Notes: generated from the letters alone by a model not told the origin. A stretch of 64,000 bases of DNA from Brassica napus (GCF_020379485.1 NC_063445.1:52539422-52603421), one strand, 5' to 3'; counted from the stretch's first letter, positions 37,623 through 50,071 are shown. Translations and numbers: made by a program.

Positions 37623-40600
37623 ATGGAGAGGTTTTTGATTCAAAAGAGAAATCTTGTTTCATTTCTTCTTGTTTTGTTTCTCTTTATCTCCAACGGTTTT
37701 GTTTTTAGTCAAAACGATGTCGTTAACGAAGACTCCGTGTCCGAGCAAGAACGTGTTAGGGTTAGGGTTGGTTTAGTTTTGGATTTGGGTTCCGTGGAAG
37801 GCAAGATAGTGGGAAGCTCTGTTTCCATGGCACTTTCCGATTTCTACGCCGTCAACAGTGATTACAAATCAAGAGTCTCTCTTTCAGTCAGAAACTCTCA
37901 AGGAGATCCTGTCCTTGCTCTAGCTTCTGGTAACATACTCTGCATTCTTCCACCTTCTTTATTCTTCTCTGCCATTCACTCACAGTCTAGATATGTTCTG
38001 TCTTTTCCAATGGACAGCTGTTGATCTGCTGCAAACTGTAGGAGTGGAGGCGATTATAGGCGGGGACTCGTTGCAGGAAACAAAGCTTTTGGCTGAGATT
38101 GGGGAGAAAGCTAAGGTTCCTGTGATATCACTTAACTCTCCGGTTTCATTGTCATTGAGAAAATACAGTCATTTGATCCAAGCAACGCATGATACTTACT
38201 CCGAGGCAAAGGGCATTACAGCTTTCATCCATGGGTTTGACTGGAAGAGTGTTGCTCTTGTTTATGAGGACGAAGATGACTGGAGAGAGAGTATGCAACT
38301 CCTGGTGGATCATTTCCATGAGAACGGAGTTCATATACCGTCCAAGGTTGCTGTATCTTCAAATGATGATTGTATGATGGATCGGTTAAGGAAGCTGAAG
38401 GATTTGGGAGCGAGTATCTTTGTGGTGCACTTGTCTGAGCTTGTAGCAACTTATCTCTTCCCATGTGCTGGGAAGTTAGGGATGATGGGTGAAGGGTATG
38501 CTTGGATCCTCACTGTTAAAAGCATGAACAGCTTCCATGAGAGAAGTGGCGACGGTTTTTCAAAAGAAGCAATGGAGGGTGTGGTTGGTTTCAGGTCATA
38601 CATTCCAATGTCAAAAGAGCTTCAAAATTTCACTTCAAGATGGATAAAATCACTTCCTGTTGAAGAAGCTGTTGGGTCTGAGATACTTCGGTTGAGCATC
38701 TCCGGCATATGGGCTCATGATGTAGCATGGGCACTAGCAAGAGCATCAGAAGTTGCTAGGATCCCAAATGTGACATCAACTCTCCTGGAGGCAATCACAC
38801 AATGTAGGTGTAAGGGTTTGAGTGGTGACTTCCAAACCAAGGATAAGTATTTCTTGTCAGACAAGTTTGAGATTGTGAACTTGATAGGATCAGGTGAGAG
38901 AAGGGTAGGATTTTGGAATTCTAATGGTAGCTTCAGCAACACAAGAGAGTTGTCATCTTGTACTCATAACAAGCTAGAGACCATATTTTGGCCGGGTGGG
39001 ACTATTCATAGTCCGAAAGGGCGCAAGAGAAAAACACTGAGGGTTCTGGTCACATCCAGTAACAGGTTCCCAAGACTGGTGAAGGTGGCGACTGATCCAG
39101 TAACAAAAGAAGTAATCGCTGAAGGGTTTTGTGTAGATGTCTTTCGAGCTTCCATTAGCCCTTTCAACTATGAAGTGGAGTTCACACTTTGGCGCAATGG
39201 TAGCAACTACGACGATCTTGCATATGCACTTAGTAGCCAGGTACTAACCATAACTCGTTTACAGTTAAAAAGTATTTTTTTCATCTACGTAGAGTGTGTG
39301 GAAACTGAACTACTTTTATATATACAGAAAGACAAATATGATGCAGCCGTTGGAGATATTACAATCACTTATAATAGATCGAATTATGTTGATTTTACGA
39401 TGCCATTCACAGAACTGGGTGTTGGCATTATAGCATCAAGAGAGAGAAGTGCGTGGGTGTTCTTACAACCTCTAACACCAGACCTTTGGTTAACAAGTGC
39501 AGCTTTCTTTGTCTTGACAGGCATTATAGTTTGGTTGATAGAAAAATCTGAGAACAAGAATTTCCAGGGATCTTGGTCGAAACAGATTGGAGTTATCTTT
39601 TGGTTTGGCTTTTCTACCCTTGTTTATGCACACAGTAAGTACCGCTCTTATGTGTAGATCTTGGTCAGAAGAAATTGGAGTGATCTTTAAATATCGTAGA
39701 AATTCTAAAAATTATTTTTTGATAAATTCTGGATGAATATATCAATATGATAATACGATAATAAATTTCTTAAAATCGTCTATAAATATATAATCATATG
39801 AAATCATAAACTAATAATTTATATGTAGTTATATAAATATAGAAAAATATTGTATTATTTAATTTTAATCATAATAGAGTCTTTTTCTGTATTTTCTTGA
39901 CACTTCAAAATATTTCGATATTATTTTATCAGCTTACATCTAAAAATACATTTACACATTTGAAAATCGAATTTATAAACCGTGAAGCAATTCTTATTTC
40001 ACATAAAAACATAAAAAAAATATACAAAAGTAAACTTTCTGTAAATTAATCTCCGTGAATAAAATACTATAATACCAACAATATCAGTTTACATAGTTTT
40101 GATTGTAAGTTTTAACCATTTGTGACAGGGGAGAAGCTAAAACACAACTTATCAAGATTTGTAGTTACAGTTTGGGTTTTCGCAGTGCTGATACTGACTA
40201 CAAGTTATACTGCAACACTGACATCAATGATGACGGTGCAACAGATGAGATTCAACTCCAACAAAAATCACGTAGGCCGCCTTTTGGGATCACGCATCGC
40301 AATGGCGGCCTTCGCCAGTCCCGGCCTCCAAGTAATGAGTTTGAAGGGTCTCAATAGTTCTGAAGAATATGCTAAACTCTTGTTGAACAAAACTGCCACA
40401 CTTGTTGTCGATGAGATGCCATACCTCAAAGTCCTCATTGGAGAGAATCCTGAGAAGTTTTTCTTGGTCAAGACACAATGTATCACTAATGGTTTCGGCT
40501 TTGTATGTATCCCTCAGTTTCCTTAATCCTTATTCTTTTTTTTACTAGCTGACAAAAGGTGTTGGTTTGTTAAACCATGTTTCAGATGTTTCAAAAGGGT

Positions 40601-40975
40601 GACGAATTGGTTCCTAAGGTGTCCAGAGAAATCTCGAATCTGAGGACAAATGGGAAGCTAAACGAGATGGCGAACGGATGGCTCGAGATTCAACTTCCAT
40701 ACACAACAGATGATACATCAAACCCTATAACCCTTGACAGGTTCCGCGGTGTATTTATGATCACGGGAGTTTCTTCAGCTTTTGCTCTTGGAGTACTTCT
40801 TATTCACTGGCTCCGAGATAGATGGGAATATGTTGTGAATTTGGTCAACATATTACTCTTGCAACGACTTGTACATCTGAGGAACCTCTTCGCAAACATT
40901 ATCCATCTGATCAGTCCCCTCGCTGACCCTATTGGCGAGCATGCGGTTCAAACAGCTCAACGTAACATACAATAG
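37623..40975 (+). CDS. Glutamate receptor-like channel, clade I, copy C
   Basis: Exons 37623-37929, 38018-39240, 39328-39634, 40129-40502, 40586-40975; open for 866 residues with the same domains as copies A and B (signal peptide, amino-terminal domain, S1, M1, pore, M3 SYTATLTS, S2 with VDEMPYL, M4). The S2 exon is the most diverged of the three ([18 protein letters not shown] region), as is the middle of S1 (WRNGSNYDD where A and B have WTGGPNYDN). The ligand preference could therefore differ. Intron 2 (39241-39327, 87 bp) has no stop and keeps frame, so unspliced transcripts would insert 29 residues before [10 protein letters not shown]. Confidence 0.9.
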
Positions 40976-42615
40976 CAACTGGCTCACATATTAAAGGTCC
41001 ATTATATCATTCAGAGCATCCTTAATACAACTAAAGTGGATGCTCATGTTCTTGTGCATGAGTTTATAGCGTAGGTATAAATTATAATGGATGTTTAGAG
41101 CAATCCGTGTTTGTAAATTATAGATGTAATTGTTGTAATATATTTACATATCTTGATGTAAAATACAAAGTATAGTTTGTAATCAAATTGCTTCACTTTC
41201 TAAGCTTAAGGAAAAAAAAGAAACACTATATTAAAAATGATATTTTTGTTTTGTATAAATTTTAATGAGAGTATTCAGTTATCTATATATTTCCCCATTC
41301 TGATTAATCTGTGGCTAGTGTTTTTCCAGATTGTTAATATTGGGTTTTCTTTTGGGTTGGGCTAACAAAATTAATGGTCTGCATAACCATCTTCTGAAGA
41401 GAGAAAAATAGAGAACAAACAAACCCTAATCTCCAGTTCCCTCCTCTTTCTCTTCTCCAATAACTCCTCTCATCTCCTCCTTTAACTTACTCCATTAACC
41501 TGTTGCAGTTTTCTGTCTTGTGCTATTCCATAATTCATTGTTCTAGGGCTGGTTCTGAGCATATGCAAGTAAAACATTAGTCTATAAATCCTCAGAATTC
41601 AAATATAATTTACATGAACATAAGTTTTCAAATTTCTAAAACAAAAGGTTTATTTTTATTACTATTACTAAATTGTCTATACTCTCCAGAATTTCAGAAC
41701 AGTCTATGCCTTGTCCAGTTGTCCCATCTATTTTGGTCGGTAAAAAGGAACAAAACAAGTTCAGCTTCTTTGGTTGGATTCAACGATGATCATGATCCAG
41801 TCAATTATAGAAAAACAATCGGCAGTATCTGGACCTGATAGATTTCATGATTATCCAGGCCCTTATTCTCTTTTGTATTTTGTTTGCAAAGTGCAAACGC
41901 ACTTATTCAAATACCATTAATTCCATCTGTTGGTGCAATTTCTTCGTTTGCTAAAGTGAGTATGCACCAACTCAACTCGTCGTCCTCGGGATTTTGAAAA
42001 ACATTCTACTTCTTTCCTAAGGTGTTACTTTCACAGTCTAAAAGGGGTGTTACGCAACAAGTCTGGTTAATAAGTCAATACCAAAAGATAACATACCTGT
42101 TTTTACAGCCGTTGACAAATGTTGCGCGTGTGGGGTGTTTTTTGTTGTTGCTAAAGTTTGATCCGTTAACAAACTTTTCACACGGTAGAATCCTCATTTG
42201 CCTTAATTAATTACTTTTCTTTGAAAATTTTTTAGAAAAATATAATCGAATTCCCTTAAACAATGATTTAACCAAAAGAGTAATCTCGGAAACCTACCTT
42301 AAGTTTCCTTTTGAATTGGTAATCCAAAGAAATAACTCTTTCTCGTTGACTACCGTCCAATGGAAAATTTTGAAACCTTTTTGACTGAAAAAAAAATGAA
42401 GTTAAAAGTAGACATGTGTTTGTAACTTTTGGAAAAAATGAAACTTTAAACTTTTTTACCATAGTTGAATAATTAACAGTGGAAAAACAAAACACTGCAT
42501 GTGTTTGGTTAGCTAGACTCGATTATATAAATAAAAATGAACAAGTACACATGTCTTTTAATTGGAAACTTATTCTTTTTTTTTTGTTCAAAATTGGAAA
42601 CTTCTTTTTTTTTTT
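40976..42615 (+). other. Spacer between GLR-C and the GLR-D pseudogene
   Basis: No coding gene. 40,976-41,160 is the GLR-C 3' flank. 41,375-41,560 looks like a plant 5' leader (AAACCCTAA at 41,421-41,429, then CT-rich) but no ORF follows. 42,030-42,560 aligns with the upstream regions of the other GLR copies. The 74-codon frame at 41,614-41,838 has no recognised features. Confidence 0.5.
42534..42542 (+). promoter_or_regulatory. TATA-like site of the GLR-D pseudogene
   Basis: TATATAAAT 74 bp before the ATG; the promoter core looks preserved although the gene is broken. Confidence 0.45.
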
Positions 42616-44523
42616 ATGGAGAGGTTTGGGATTCAAAATCCAGTTCTGGTTTCATTTCTTCTCATCATCTCCTCTAACTATTTTGCTTCGAGTCAAAACG
42701 ACGCCGGATTCAAGCATGAATGGGCTCCGTTTCGGGTCCAAGTCAGGGTAGGGTTAGTTTTGGATTTGGGTTCCGTGGAGGGCAAGATACTGGGAAGCTC
42801 TGTTTCCATGGCGCTTTCCGATTTCTACGCCGTTAATAGTGGTTACAAAACAAGAGTCTCTCTTTCAGTCAGAAACTCTCGCGGAGAGCCTCTCCTTGCT
42901 CTAGCTTCTGGTAACAGTGATTACATTATTCTCTTCTCTTTGTCTAATATTCACTAATGTTCTGTCTTTGTGAATGAAACAGCTGTTGATCTGCTGCAAA
43001 CTGTAGGAGTGGAGGCAATCATCAGCGGGAATTCTTTGCAAGAAACAAAGCTTTTGGCTGAGATTGGGGACAAAGCTAAGGCTCCTGTGATGTCAAATGT
43101 ATCAGCAACTCACAGAGTGTAGGTTCAAGGGTTTGAGTGGTGACTTCCATATCAAGCATAAGAAGTTGTTGTCCAACAAGTTTGGGATTGTGAATTTGAT
43201 AGGATCAGGTGAGGGAAGGATAGGATTTTGGAACTCTAATGGTAGTTTCAGTAAAACAAGACATTTGTCTTCTTCTCCTCATAACGATTTGGAGACTATA
43301 ATCTGGCCCGGTGGGACTATTCAAAGTCCGCAAGGGAGCAAACTAGAAGAAAGAAAGAGAAAAACATTGAGAGTTCTGGTCACATCTAGCAACAGGCTCC
43401 CAAGACTGGTGAAGGTGGCGACTGATCCAGTAACAAAAAAAGTAACTGCTGAAGGGTTTTGTATAGATGTCTTCCGAGCTTCCATTAGACCTTTCAACTA
43501 TGAAGTGGAATTCATACCTTGGCGCAATGGTAGTAACTACGACGATCTTGCATATGCACTTAGTAGCCAGGTACTAACCATAACTCTTAAGTTTACAATT
43601 ACAAACTTTTTCCCCATCTATGTATATTGTGTGGAAACTCAACCACCTCTACCCTTGTTTATGCGCACAGTAAGTATTGCTCTTATATGCCCATCTTGGT
43701 CACAACAAATTGGAGTGGTGCTTTAAACTAATGTAGAAATTCTATAAATCACATTAATATTCGATAAATTAAAATATAATACATTTGAATAATTTAATAA
43801 TTAAAAAATAATAATAAACATATTAATCATATTAAAATCATGCACTAATAATTATTATATATAAATTTATATAATAAAAATAAAATTGTATTGTTTGTTT
43901 TTATTCACAATGGAATTTAGCTCTATTTTTTAACACTTCAAAATATTTTATATATTATTTTATCAGTTTACACCTGAAAACGCATTCACACATTTGAAAA
44001 CTGAATTTATAACCCATGAAAGCATTTTTATTCTTATTTTTCATAAAAACATATGTGAAAACATAAAAATCTATAAAAGTAAATTTCCTGTAAATTATTC
44101 TCCATGAATTTATGAAATACTATAATATCAACATTATTAGTTTATAAAGTTTTTTTTCTTGAGCAACTATTAGTTTATTTAGTTTTGAATGTAGTTTTTC
44201 ACCATTTGCTGCTTACCCTTTGTGACAGGGGAGAAGCTAAAACACAACTTATCAAGATTTGTAGTTACAGTTTGGGTATTTGCAGTGCTGATACTGACTA
44301 CGAGTTACACTGCAACATTGACATCAATGATGACGGTGCAACAGATACGATTAAACTTCAACAAAAACCACGTTGGTCACCTTTTTGGATCACCGGTCGC
44401 AATGGCTGCCTTCTCCAGTCCTGGAAACCACGTAGCGAGAGTGCGGTTCAAATGGTTCAAAGTAACATTCGTAGCATCCTTAATACAAGTGCTCATGTTC
44501 TTGTGCATGAGTCTATTGCTTAA
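42616..44523 (+). pseudogene. Glutamate receptor-like channel, copy D, pseudogene
   Basis: Exon 1 (42616-42910) is open and has a good donor. Exon 2 starts at 42,983 but loses about 639 bp after 'cctgtgat', rejoining at sequence equal to 19,847 of copy A. A further ~14-bp deletion then shifts the frame. The rest of exon 2 runs to 43,570. Exon 3 is gone except its last ~20 bp near 43,650. Exon 4 starts at 44,230 with M3 intact (SYTATLTS), then fuses directly to sequence equal to the end of exon 5 and the 3' UTR (from about 44,435). S2 and M4 are missing. No channel can be made from it. Confidence 0.93.
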
Positions 44524-44856
44524 AGACATCAATGCATCTCTTGACATGTCCTTAACAAAATTCTTGGCAGTAAAATCACTAATCTTGTTGGTTATTTCAA
44601 ACATGATTACTGCTGTCTTAATAACTAAGTTCTTCTATCCACCATAGTCATCTGTAACTTGAAAAATAATATTCTATTACAATTCAAGCATTAACATATA
44701 TTTTGATGCCTTGATGGATAGTTGAATAATCTCTACACCATAACTAAAAAAACAGCATCTCTAATCTTCAAGCTACTACACCAACATTATCAACTTCTAA
44801 TAATGATGGTAGTGGCTGGCAGCTTCTTACTGTCCTGCTTGAAAACCTCAGAATCC
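44524..44856. other. Convergent spacer before SKS3
   Basis: Non-coding; likely holds the 3' UTR of the minus-strand SKS3 gene. Confidence 0.5.
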
Positions 44857-47519
44857 TCATCTGGCTAAACTACTAATTAAGATTGCAAAAATAGCAAGGA
44901 GGATCCCTCTGCTTGTCACCAACACAGATCTCGGTGATCCCGAGAAGTTTACCCTCTGTGACTGATCCCTGCAGATAAACCAAGACATAGATTCAACATA
45001 AGTTTTATCTCCATCAACTACTACTTGTGACCTATGATTACTAGAAAAATTAGTCCAACTACTATTTATGGAACCTTCCTCCAAATTTAAGAAATATTAC
45101 AAGATAATCTTGTGTTTCTAAGAATCTTACCTTTGTAATGGTGAGAGCCGACCACAGTAAATGGTGTTTTCAGGAATGGAATTCTCAGATGTGTCAATCT
45201 CAGGATTAACTACATTCAAGTACACCTCTTGTCCTAGATACCATGAGGCGAGATTGTCTATTCGAAGGTTCCACATGCCAGCATTGTCCAAGTAAACTAA
45301 GATAGCGGTCCATGCACCAGGAAACACCTGGAAAGCTAGCCGTTTAATAACCATGTGAGAAACAAATGTAACATATCAGTTTAGTTGTTAAAAGACAAAA
45401 CACCTGCGTAGTAGATCTAGCAACCCCATCCCCTTTGTTGTATAAACTTCTACTATTCTCTGTCCACAGACCAAAGTCCATCCTTCAAAACAAACATCAT
45501 TAACAGTGGTACAACAAAAAAAAATGGATCTGTTACAACTAAACGCAACCTTACCCGACAACAAAGAATGCATAACCATCCAAGTGATAGCTCTTAACAG
45601 TAGTGTCACTATTCTGAAATATAATCTCCATGAACCCCTTGTAAGTGCCATTCATGACAGAGGTATCAACCTTAGGATGCCGATTCATCGGTCTTTTCGG
45701 AAAATCCAGCTTATACACCCCTGAGATGTTGTACTGCTGAGCAAGCTTTAACGGTGTTGAAGGAGGCAAGTACGATATACCATTAAGAGTGGCACGCAAC
45801 CTCCCATCTATCTTCTCTGGTGGTCTGTTGACAATCACGTAGACATCAGTTACTGTAATCTGACCATACTTGAATGATCCCTGAGGGTTTGGGCGAGCAG
45901 CTCCAGCTGAGACATTCAACCTATATCAAACATCACTTCCATCAGCAACCCTTTTGTTTCTTCATACATAAACTATACATAGACACTAAAACAACCTTAT
46001 GGAACGTGCTTGGTTCATTGAGAAAGATGTGTCCAACTCAATAGGAGGATCAGGGAGTGGACCTGAAGCTGGTCCTTGGGAGCTAGAGTAGTGCAAGATA
46101 GCGACTCCGGTAGCTTTGGGGGACGAGGATGATTTGGTAAACCTTGTGCTGGCAACAATGTAGTAGTCGTTACTACCGGACTGATCCATAGTGACTAGAA
46201 ACGAAAAAGATTGACCCACATGAATGTCCATGTTTGTGTAGTTCTGCTGAACTGTGTATGAACCTTCTGTCTCGACAAGAAGCAGATTATGATTCTGTAT
46301 TCTGAAGTTCAAGGTGGTTGCTATGCCACTGTTGTGAACACGGAAGCGGTATGTTCTTCCTGGTAAATGAAAGTGGTCAATAAGAATCATATTATAAAGC
46401 ATAACACATCTATGAGATTGTTTTTTTAATACTAGGAGTTTCGGGCCCCTCCGGACCCGAAACCACAGCTTATAATATTAGTTTCGTCCCAACGGTCATT
46501 CGAACTGGGGACCAGTAACACAATGGTCAGGATCCTTCTAGTTGAGCTAACGACCTCTGGTCATCTATGAGATTGTTAAACTAGATTAGAGACATTTTCA
46601 CATTATGCTATCAAGAAGAAGGATACCTGGTTCAACGTTTATTGTCCCATAAGGAAACCCACCCGAAGCGAGCTCACTACTGTAAGGAAAAGGTCCAAAG
46701 CCATTGATGAGAATGCCATCAGGAGCTCCAAAGTCAATCTTACTCTCAACATCTTTCCTCAGCTTCTGATAAAGAAGAGAATGTTAAAACAAAAGAGATA
46801 ACTAATAATGAAGCAACTTTCAGATTTTTGTGTAGACCTTATGGCTCTTAGTGAACCAATCACTGATAAAGAGAGTAACATCTCCATCAGGCAAAAGAAA
46901 AGGAACTGGAATGATGTCTCTATTGTTGATAATGATGCCACCGTAACCACCAGCTGCTCTCTGGAAGTTTGTAGATGGGAAATAAAAGAAACTACCAATC
47001 TGGTCTTTGACTTGAAACTCATATGTCCAGTTCCAACCAGAAGGTATCGGACAGTTAGTGCCCAAAACACCGTCTTGCCACGAGTTTTTCCTATGTTGGA
47101 TTCCATTCCTAGAAAATCGAGAAAATAATGTTTAGTAATCACAAAAAAAAGTTAGTAGATTTGAACAAGAATCATCAACTAGATACCATGTGAGAAGCAA
47201 GGGCTCATCAAGATTATTCTTCACGTTGACAACCACATTCCAGTTCGTAGTTACATTGAGAATGGGACCAGGGAACTGCCCATTGATCCCAATAACCTAC
47301 AACGAGATCTCAAGAACTTGATACATTGCTCTCAAGATTGAAAGATTGAGAGAGAGAAAGAGAAGGAACCTGTTGGCGAGTGCCTAGAGGAGAAGCAGTG
47401 AGGTAAGAGACAGTCCAGTCGAAGAAAACGTAAGGGTCGGCGGCTAAGCAGACAGTTGCCACCGACAAGAACAATACGACCAGTGAAGTGCACGGTAAGT
47501 GCGGTAGAGAGCACCGCAT
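44857..47519 (-). CDS. SKS3: SKU5-similar multicopper-oxidase-like protein SKS3
   Basis: Nine exons in consistent phase: 47370-47519, 47187-47296, 46838-47108, 46627-46765, 45996-46359, 45555-45920, 45404-45482, 45131-45327, 44857-44968; 595 residues. Signal peptide about 1-26, then three cupredoxin-type domains (TNCPIPSGWNWTYEFQ, GRTYRFRVHNSG, SYHLDGYAFFVVG). A hydrophobic tail (RGILLAIFAILISSLA) suggests GPI anchoring. The His ligands of true laccases and ascorbate oxidases are missing (no HSH after the CPI block; YHLDGY instead of HLHGH), as in the SKU5/SKS group, so oxidase activity is unlikely. SKU5 relatives act at the cell wall-membrane interface in directional growth. Closest to At5g48450 by similarity and position. 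A SINE sits in intron 4. Confidence 0.9.
46423..46561 (-). mobile_element. tRNA-derived SINE in SKS3 intron 4
   Basis: On the minus strand it has a tRNA-like head (TTAGCTCAACTAGA, then AGTTCGAATGACC as B box) and a GC-rich body (TCGGGTCCGGAGGGGCCCGA, self-complementary). It ends in an A-rich tail, seen as tttttttaat at 46,421. A 16-bp direct repeat CATCTATGAGATTGTT flanks it (46,407-46,422 and 46,562-46,577). It is in the same orientation as the gene and a different SINE family from the one at 10,768. Confidence 0.88.
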
Positions 47520-49664
47520 TGGATCTCTCCCTCTTTCTCTACGAACCTTCGTGTAAGAACGGAGAAGACATGTGCAGAGACTAGTGGGAAAGCTTTTAAC
47601 CGTGTGTGGGAGATAGAGAAAGAAAGAAAGAATCAGAGAATGTGATTACAGCCCAAGGCGCCAAAAGAGCACAATACTTGATGGGTCCCACTTTTTCAGA
47701 TAAATTATTAAAATTCCGACAATCTTTTAAAATATATTCAAATCAACTCCGAGATCGAGACTCCCCGAGATCTTTGTTTTGTTTTCATAATTTTGAATAC
47801 TGTTCGCATAGTTTGCATAATTCTTGGAAAATGCAGAATTATGCAAATTAAGGGAAAAAAAAGCTTACAAAAGATCTGTATCACGGCGCAAGGAGTACCG
47901 TCAAGCGTGGGTTTCATAGGGCGGCTCAGGTGAAGCAGTCAGACGTAAATTCTCATACGACAGGTAAAATTGTCGGCTATAGAATCGTCTGTAATATTTC
48001 TCATAATTGTAATAACATAATTATTCAGCGTTAAAAAAAAAAATTTTGAATACTGTTTTTAAAGTTATAGGCTTAAGAGTTAAGAGTCAACCTTCTTACG
48101 GACCACAACGTTAATAAATGCCCTTTATAACTTTACTTCTTTCGTTTGTCAAGTTGTTCATATTAAGAAAAGACAATGGTTTGGTCTACTCGGCTAAAGT
48201 TTAAAGTTTGTTATCTATGATTTTAAAAGTATAAAGTATGTTGAAGGAGCTTTACGACTAGTCTACGTTCTTGTTTTCAAATGTGGGATCACTCTGTTAT
48301 GTAGTATTGCTTGAAATGGATATGGATCTGATCCACTCCACCATATGCTTGCATGTAAGCAATTTGAAATGGAAACACTACCCTTTATATCCACTTTAAA
48401 GCTAAAAGAAGGATCACTTCCTAGACAAAGAAAAAATGCAGGAATGTCTAGAGCCTCAACATGCTTTGAGAAAAAGGTTAGAAAGAATGGAGAGACCCTG
48501 GGCCTGGAGAGCCACGAGAACCAAAGAACTGTCCGAGAAGGCTTCGGAGAGTCATTGATCATATGCAGTGGAAATAATGCTGACAACTTCTTGGTTTGTT
48601 TTCTTCTTCTTTTAGTGTTGTTCTTGGGGTATCATATACATTTAGCTATAAAATGAATAGTTACTAAATTTCATGTTCTAATAGATTTAGCTTGGAATAG
48701 AGATGTTAAATGTAGCAAGTTTTTACCCATTGTTAAATGGAATAGAGATGTTGTCCAGAAAAAACATCTCTAGCTAGAAATGATGTTTTGTGGAGAAACC
48801 TTGTTTTATGTTATTTTTAAACTCTTGCTTACGTACTCGTATCTTTATGTTTATTTATGGATATTCATATGTTCATTGTCTAGTTTTTACTACTCATCTG
48901 TAGTGCATGTAGGTATCAACTTGTTGTATGTTATTGATCGGAGATCCTGCATGTTCTTGTCTTATATTAGTATAACATAGATTGGTCGCCAAATTGCTTG
49001 CTGGACAGCGGAAACTAACAATCTACAGCTAATTAGTAATGATTAAGGTTACTGTGTGTGTGTGTTTGCTTTTCTAGCAAGGAATTGAGAGAGCTGGCAG
49101 CAGTGGATGTTGAGCTAGTGAAGACTCCACAAAAATAGGATCAGAGTCCTTACAAATGAATTGCGGAGATATGGACAAGGACTATGAAAGGGATAGTTAG
49201 TGAAGCTTTTTCATCTCGTCCCATGGCAAACATTAACTTAGAAATTAATCAATTGCATTGCCACTTAAGATGTTTTCACCAGACTCAACTATCAACGATG
49301 TACCTTGTGTTAGCCTTCTTCCGTAAAACATTTCAAGGATGGACGTTCTAACTAATACAAGGAAATTAGGCATGAGTTTTTACTATAGGTTTTGCCCATG
49401 CTAAAGTTTGTGTTTTGTAAGTGCGTCAATTGCGGATATAATTTTTAAAATCTAAGAATTTGTGGTTACAAAGAAAAGATGGTAACAAGACAAAGAAACA
49501 AACAACTGTCTAGAATTAGTAATAAATAGAGTTTTGACTGAGTTTACAACTCCGAGACAAAAACAATCCTTTCAAAGAGACGCACATGCTAGCCATGCAA
49601 GTGTGAAAGATTAGCCTTGGATTATTTTGAAAAAAATCGTCGTTTTGGAGATTCTTTCGTCAGA
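47520..49664. other. Intergenic region, no recognised gene
   Basis: The first few hundred bases are the SKS3 promoter. A 103-codon frame at 48,345-48,656 is unfamiliar and starts inside AT-rich DNA. A short coding-like block near 49,080-49,135 (KELRELAAVDVELVKTP) has a preceding polypyrimidine-AG and could be a lone exon remnant. I cannot assign either. Confidence 0.45.
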
Positions 49665-50057
49665 TTAAGCTTTCTTGCCAGTTGCATCACGCGCCTCCAG
49701 GTTTGATACTTTTAACCATCCGAAAGGCTTCGCGTCTGTTTCCCACGCTGAGTAAACGAGCGTGTCGTATTCCCGCAACACACTTCCCATGTGACAAGGT
49801 CCATTAATTTACACCCTCTAGGCCCAATCATCCTTCAGGACAGACAGATCATAAATGTTACCCTCACATTCCAAGGCAATCACAGTATTTATTAATCCAC
49901 GTGGCATCATTTCACTGGCCGGTTTGTTTTCCGACAGGGAGAACACAGAAGCAGAGGATTCGTACCTCTTTCTCGCCTTCAATAATTCTGCTCCTCCACT
50001 CTGTTTCAAGCTGTCATCAATGTCTTCTTCTCCCTCCTTCATCTTCTCCTCCTCCAC
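49665..50057 (-). CDS. Unidentified small gene or gene fragment, divergent from the DUF538 gene
   Basis: The minus-strand frame 49818-50057 begins MEEEKMKEGEEDIDD, is acidic at first, then has LINTVIALECEGNIYDLSVL. After its stop a second frame runs to 49,665, reading GPCHMGSVLREYDTLVYSAW and ending in a Lys-rich DATGKKA. Both halves have ordinary coding composition and look like one protein split by a frame change or a short unrecognised intron near 49,800-49,825. I do not recognise the family. The start lies 50 bp from the DUF538 start, so the two would share a bidirectional promoter, or one is a shadow. Low confidence. Confidence 0.35.
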
Positions 50058-50062
50058 CGTTT

Positions 50063-50071
50063 AAACCCTAA
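50063..50071 (+). promoter_or_regulatory. Telo-box in the leader of the DUF538 gene
   Basis: AAACCCTAA directly after a CT-rich stretch, about 36 bp before the ATG. This motif is common near starts of actively expressed plant genes. Confidence 0.5.

Noticed and set aside
41614..41838. 74-codon frame between GLR-C and GLR-D
   Set aside because: No recognisable features and no splice or promoter context of its own.
45506..47128. Plus-strand frames opposite SKS3
   Set aside because: Shadows of the minus-strand exons; the nine-exon SKS3 model explains the coding signal.
48345..48656. 103-codon plus-strand frame
   Set aside because: No motif I recognise and no support from neighbouring exons; kept only as a note in the gap entry.
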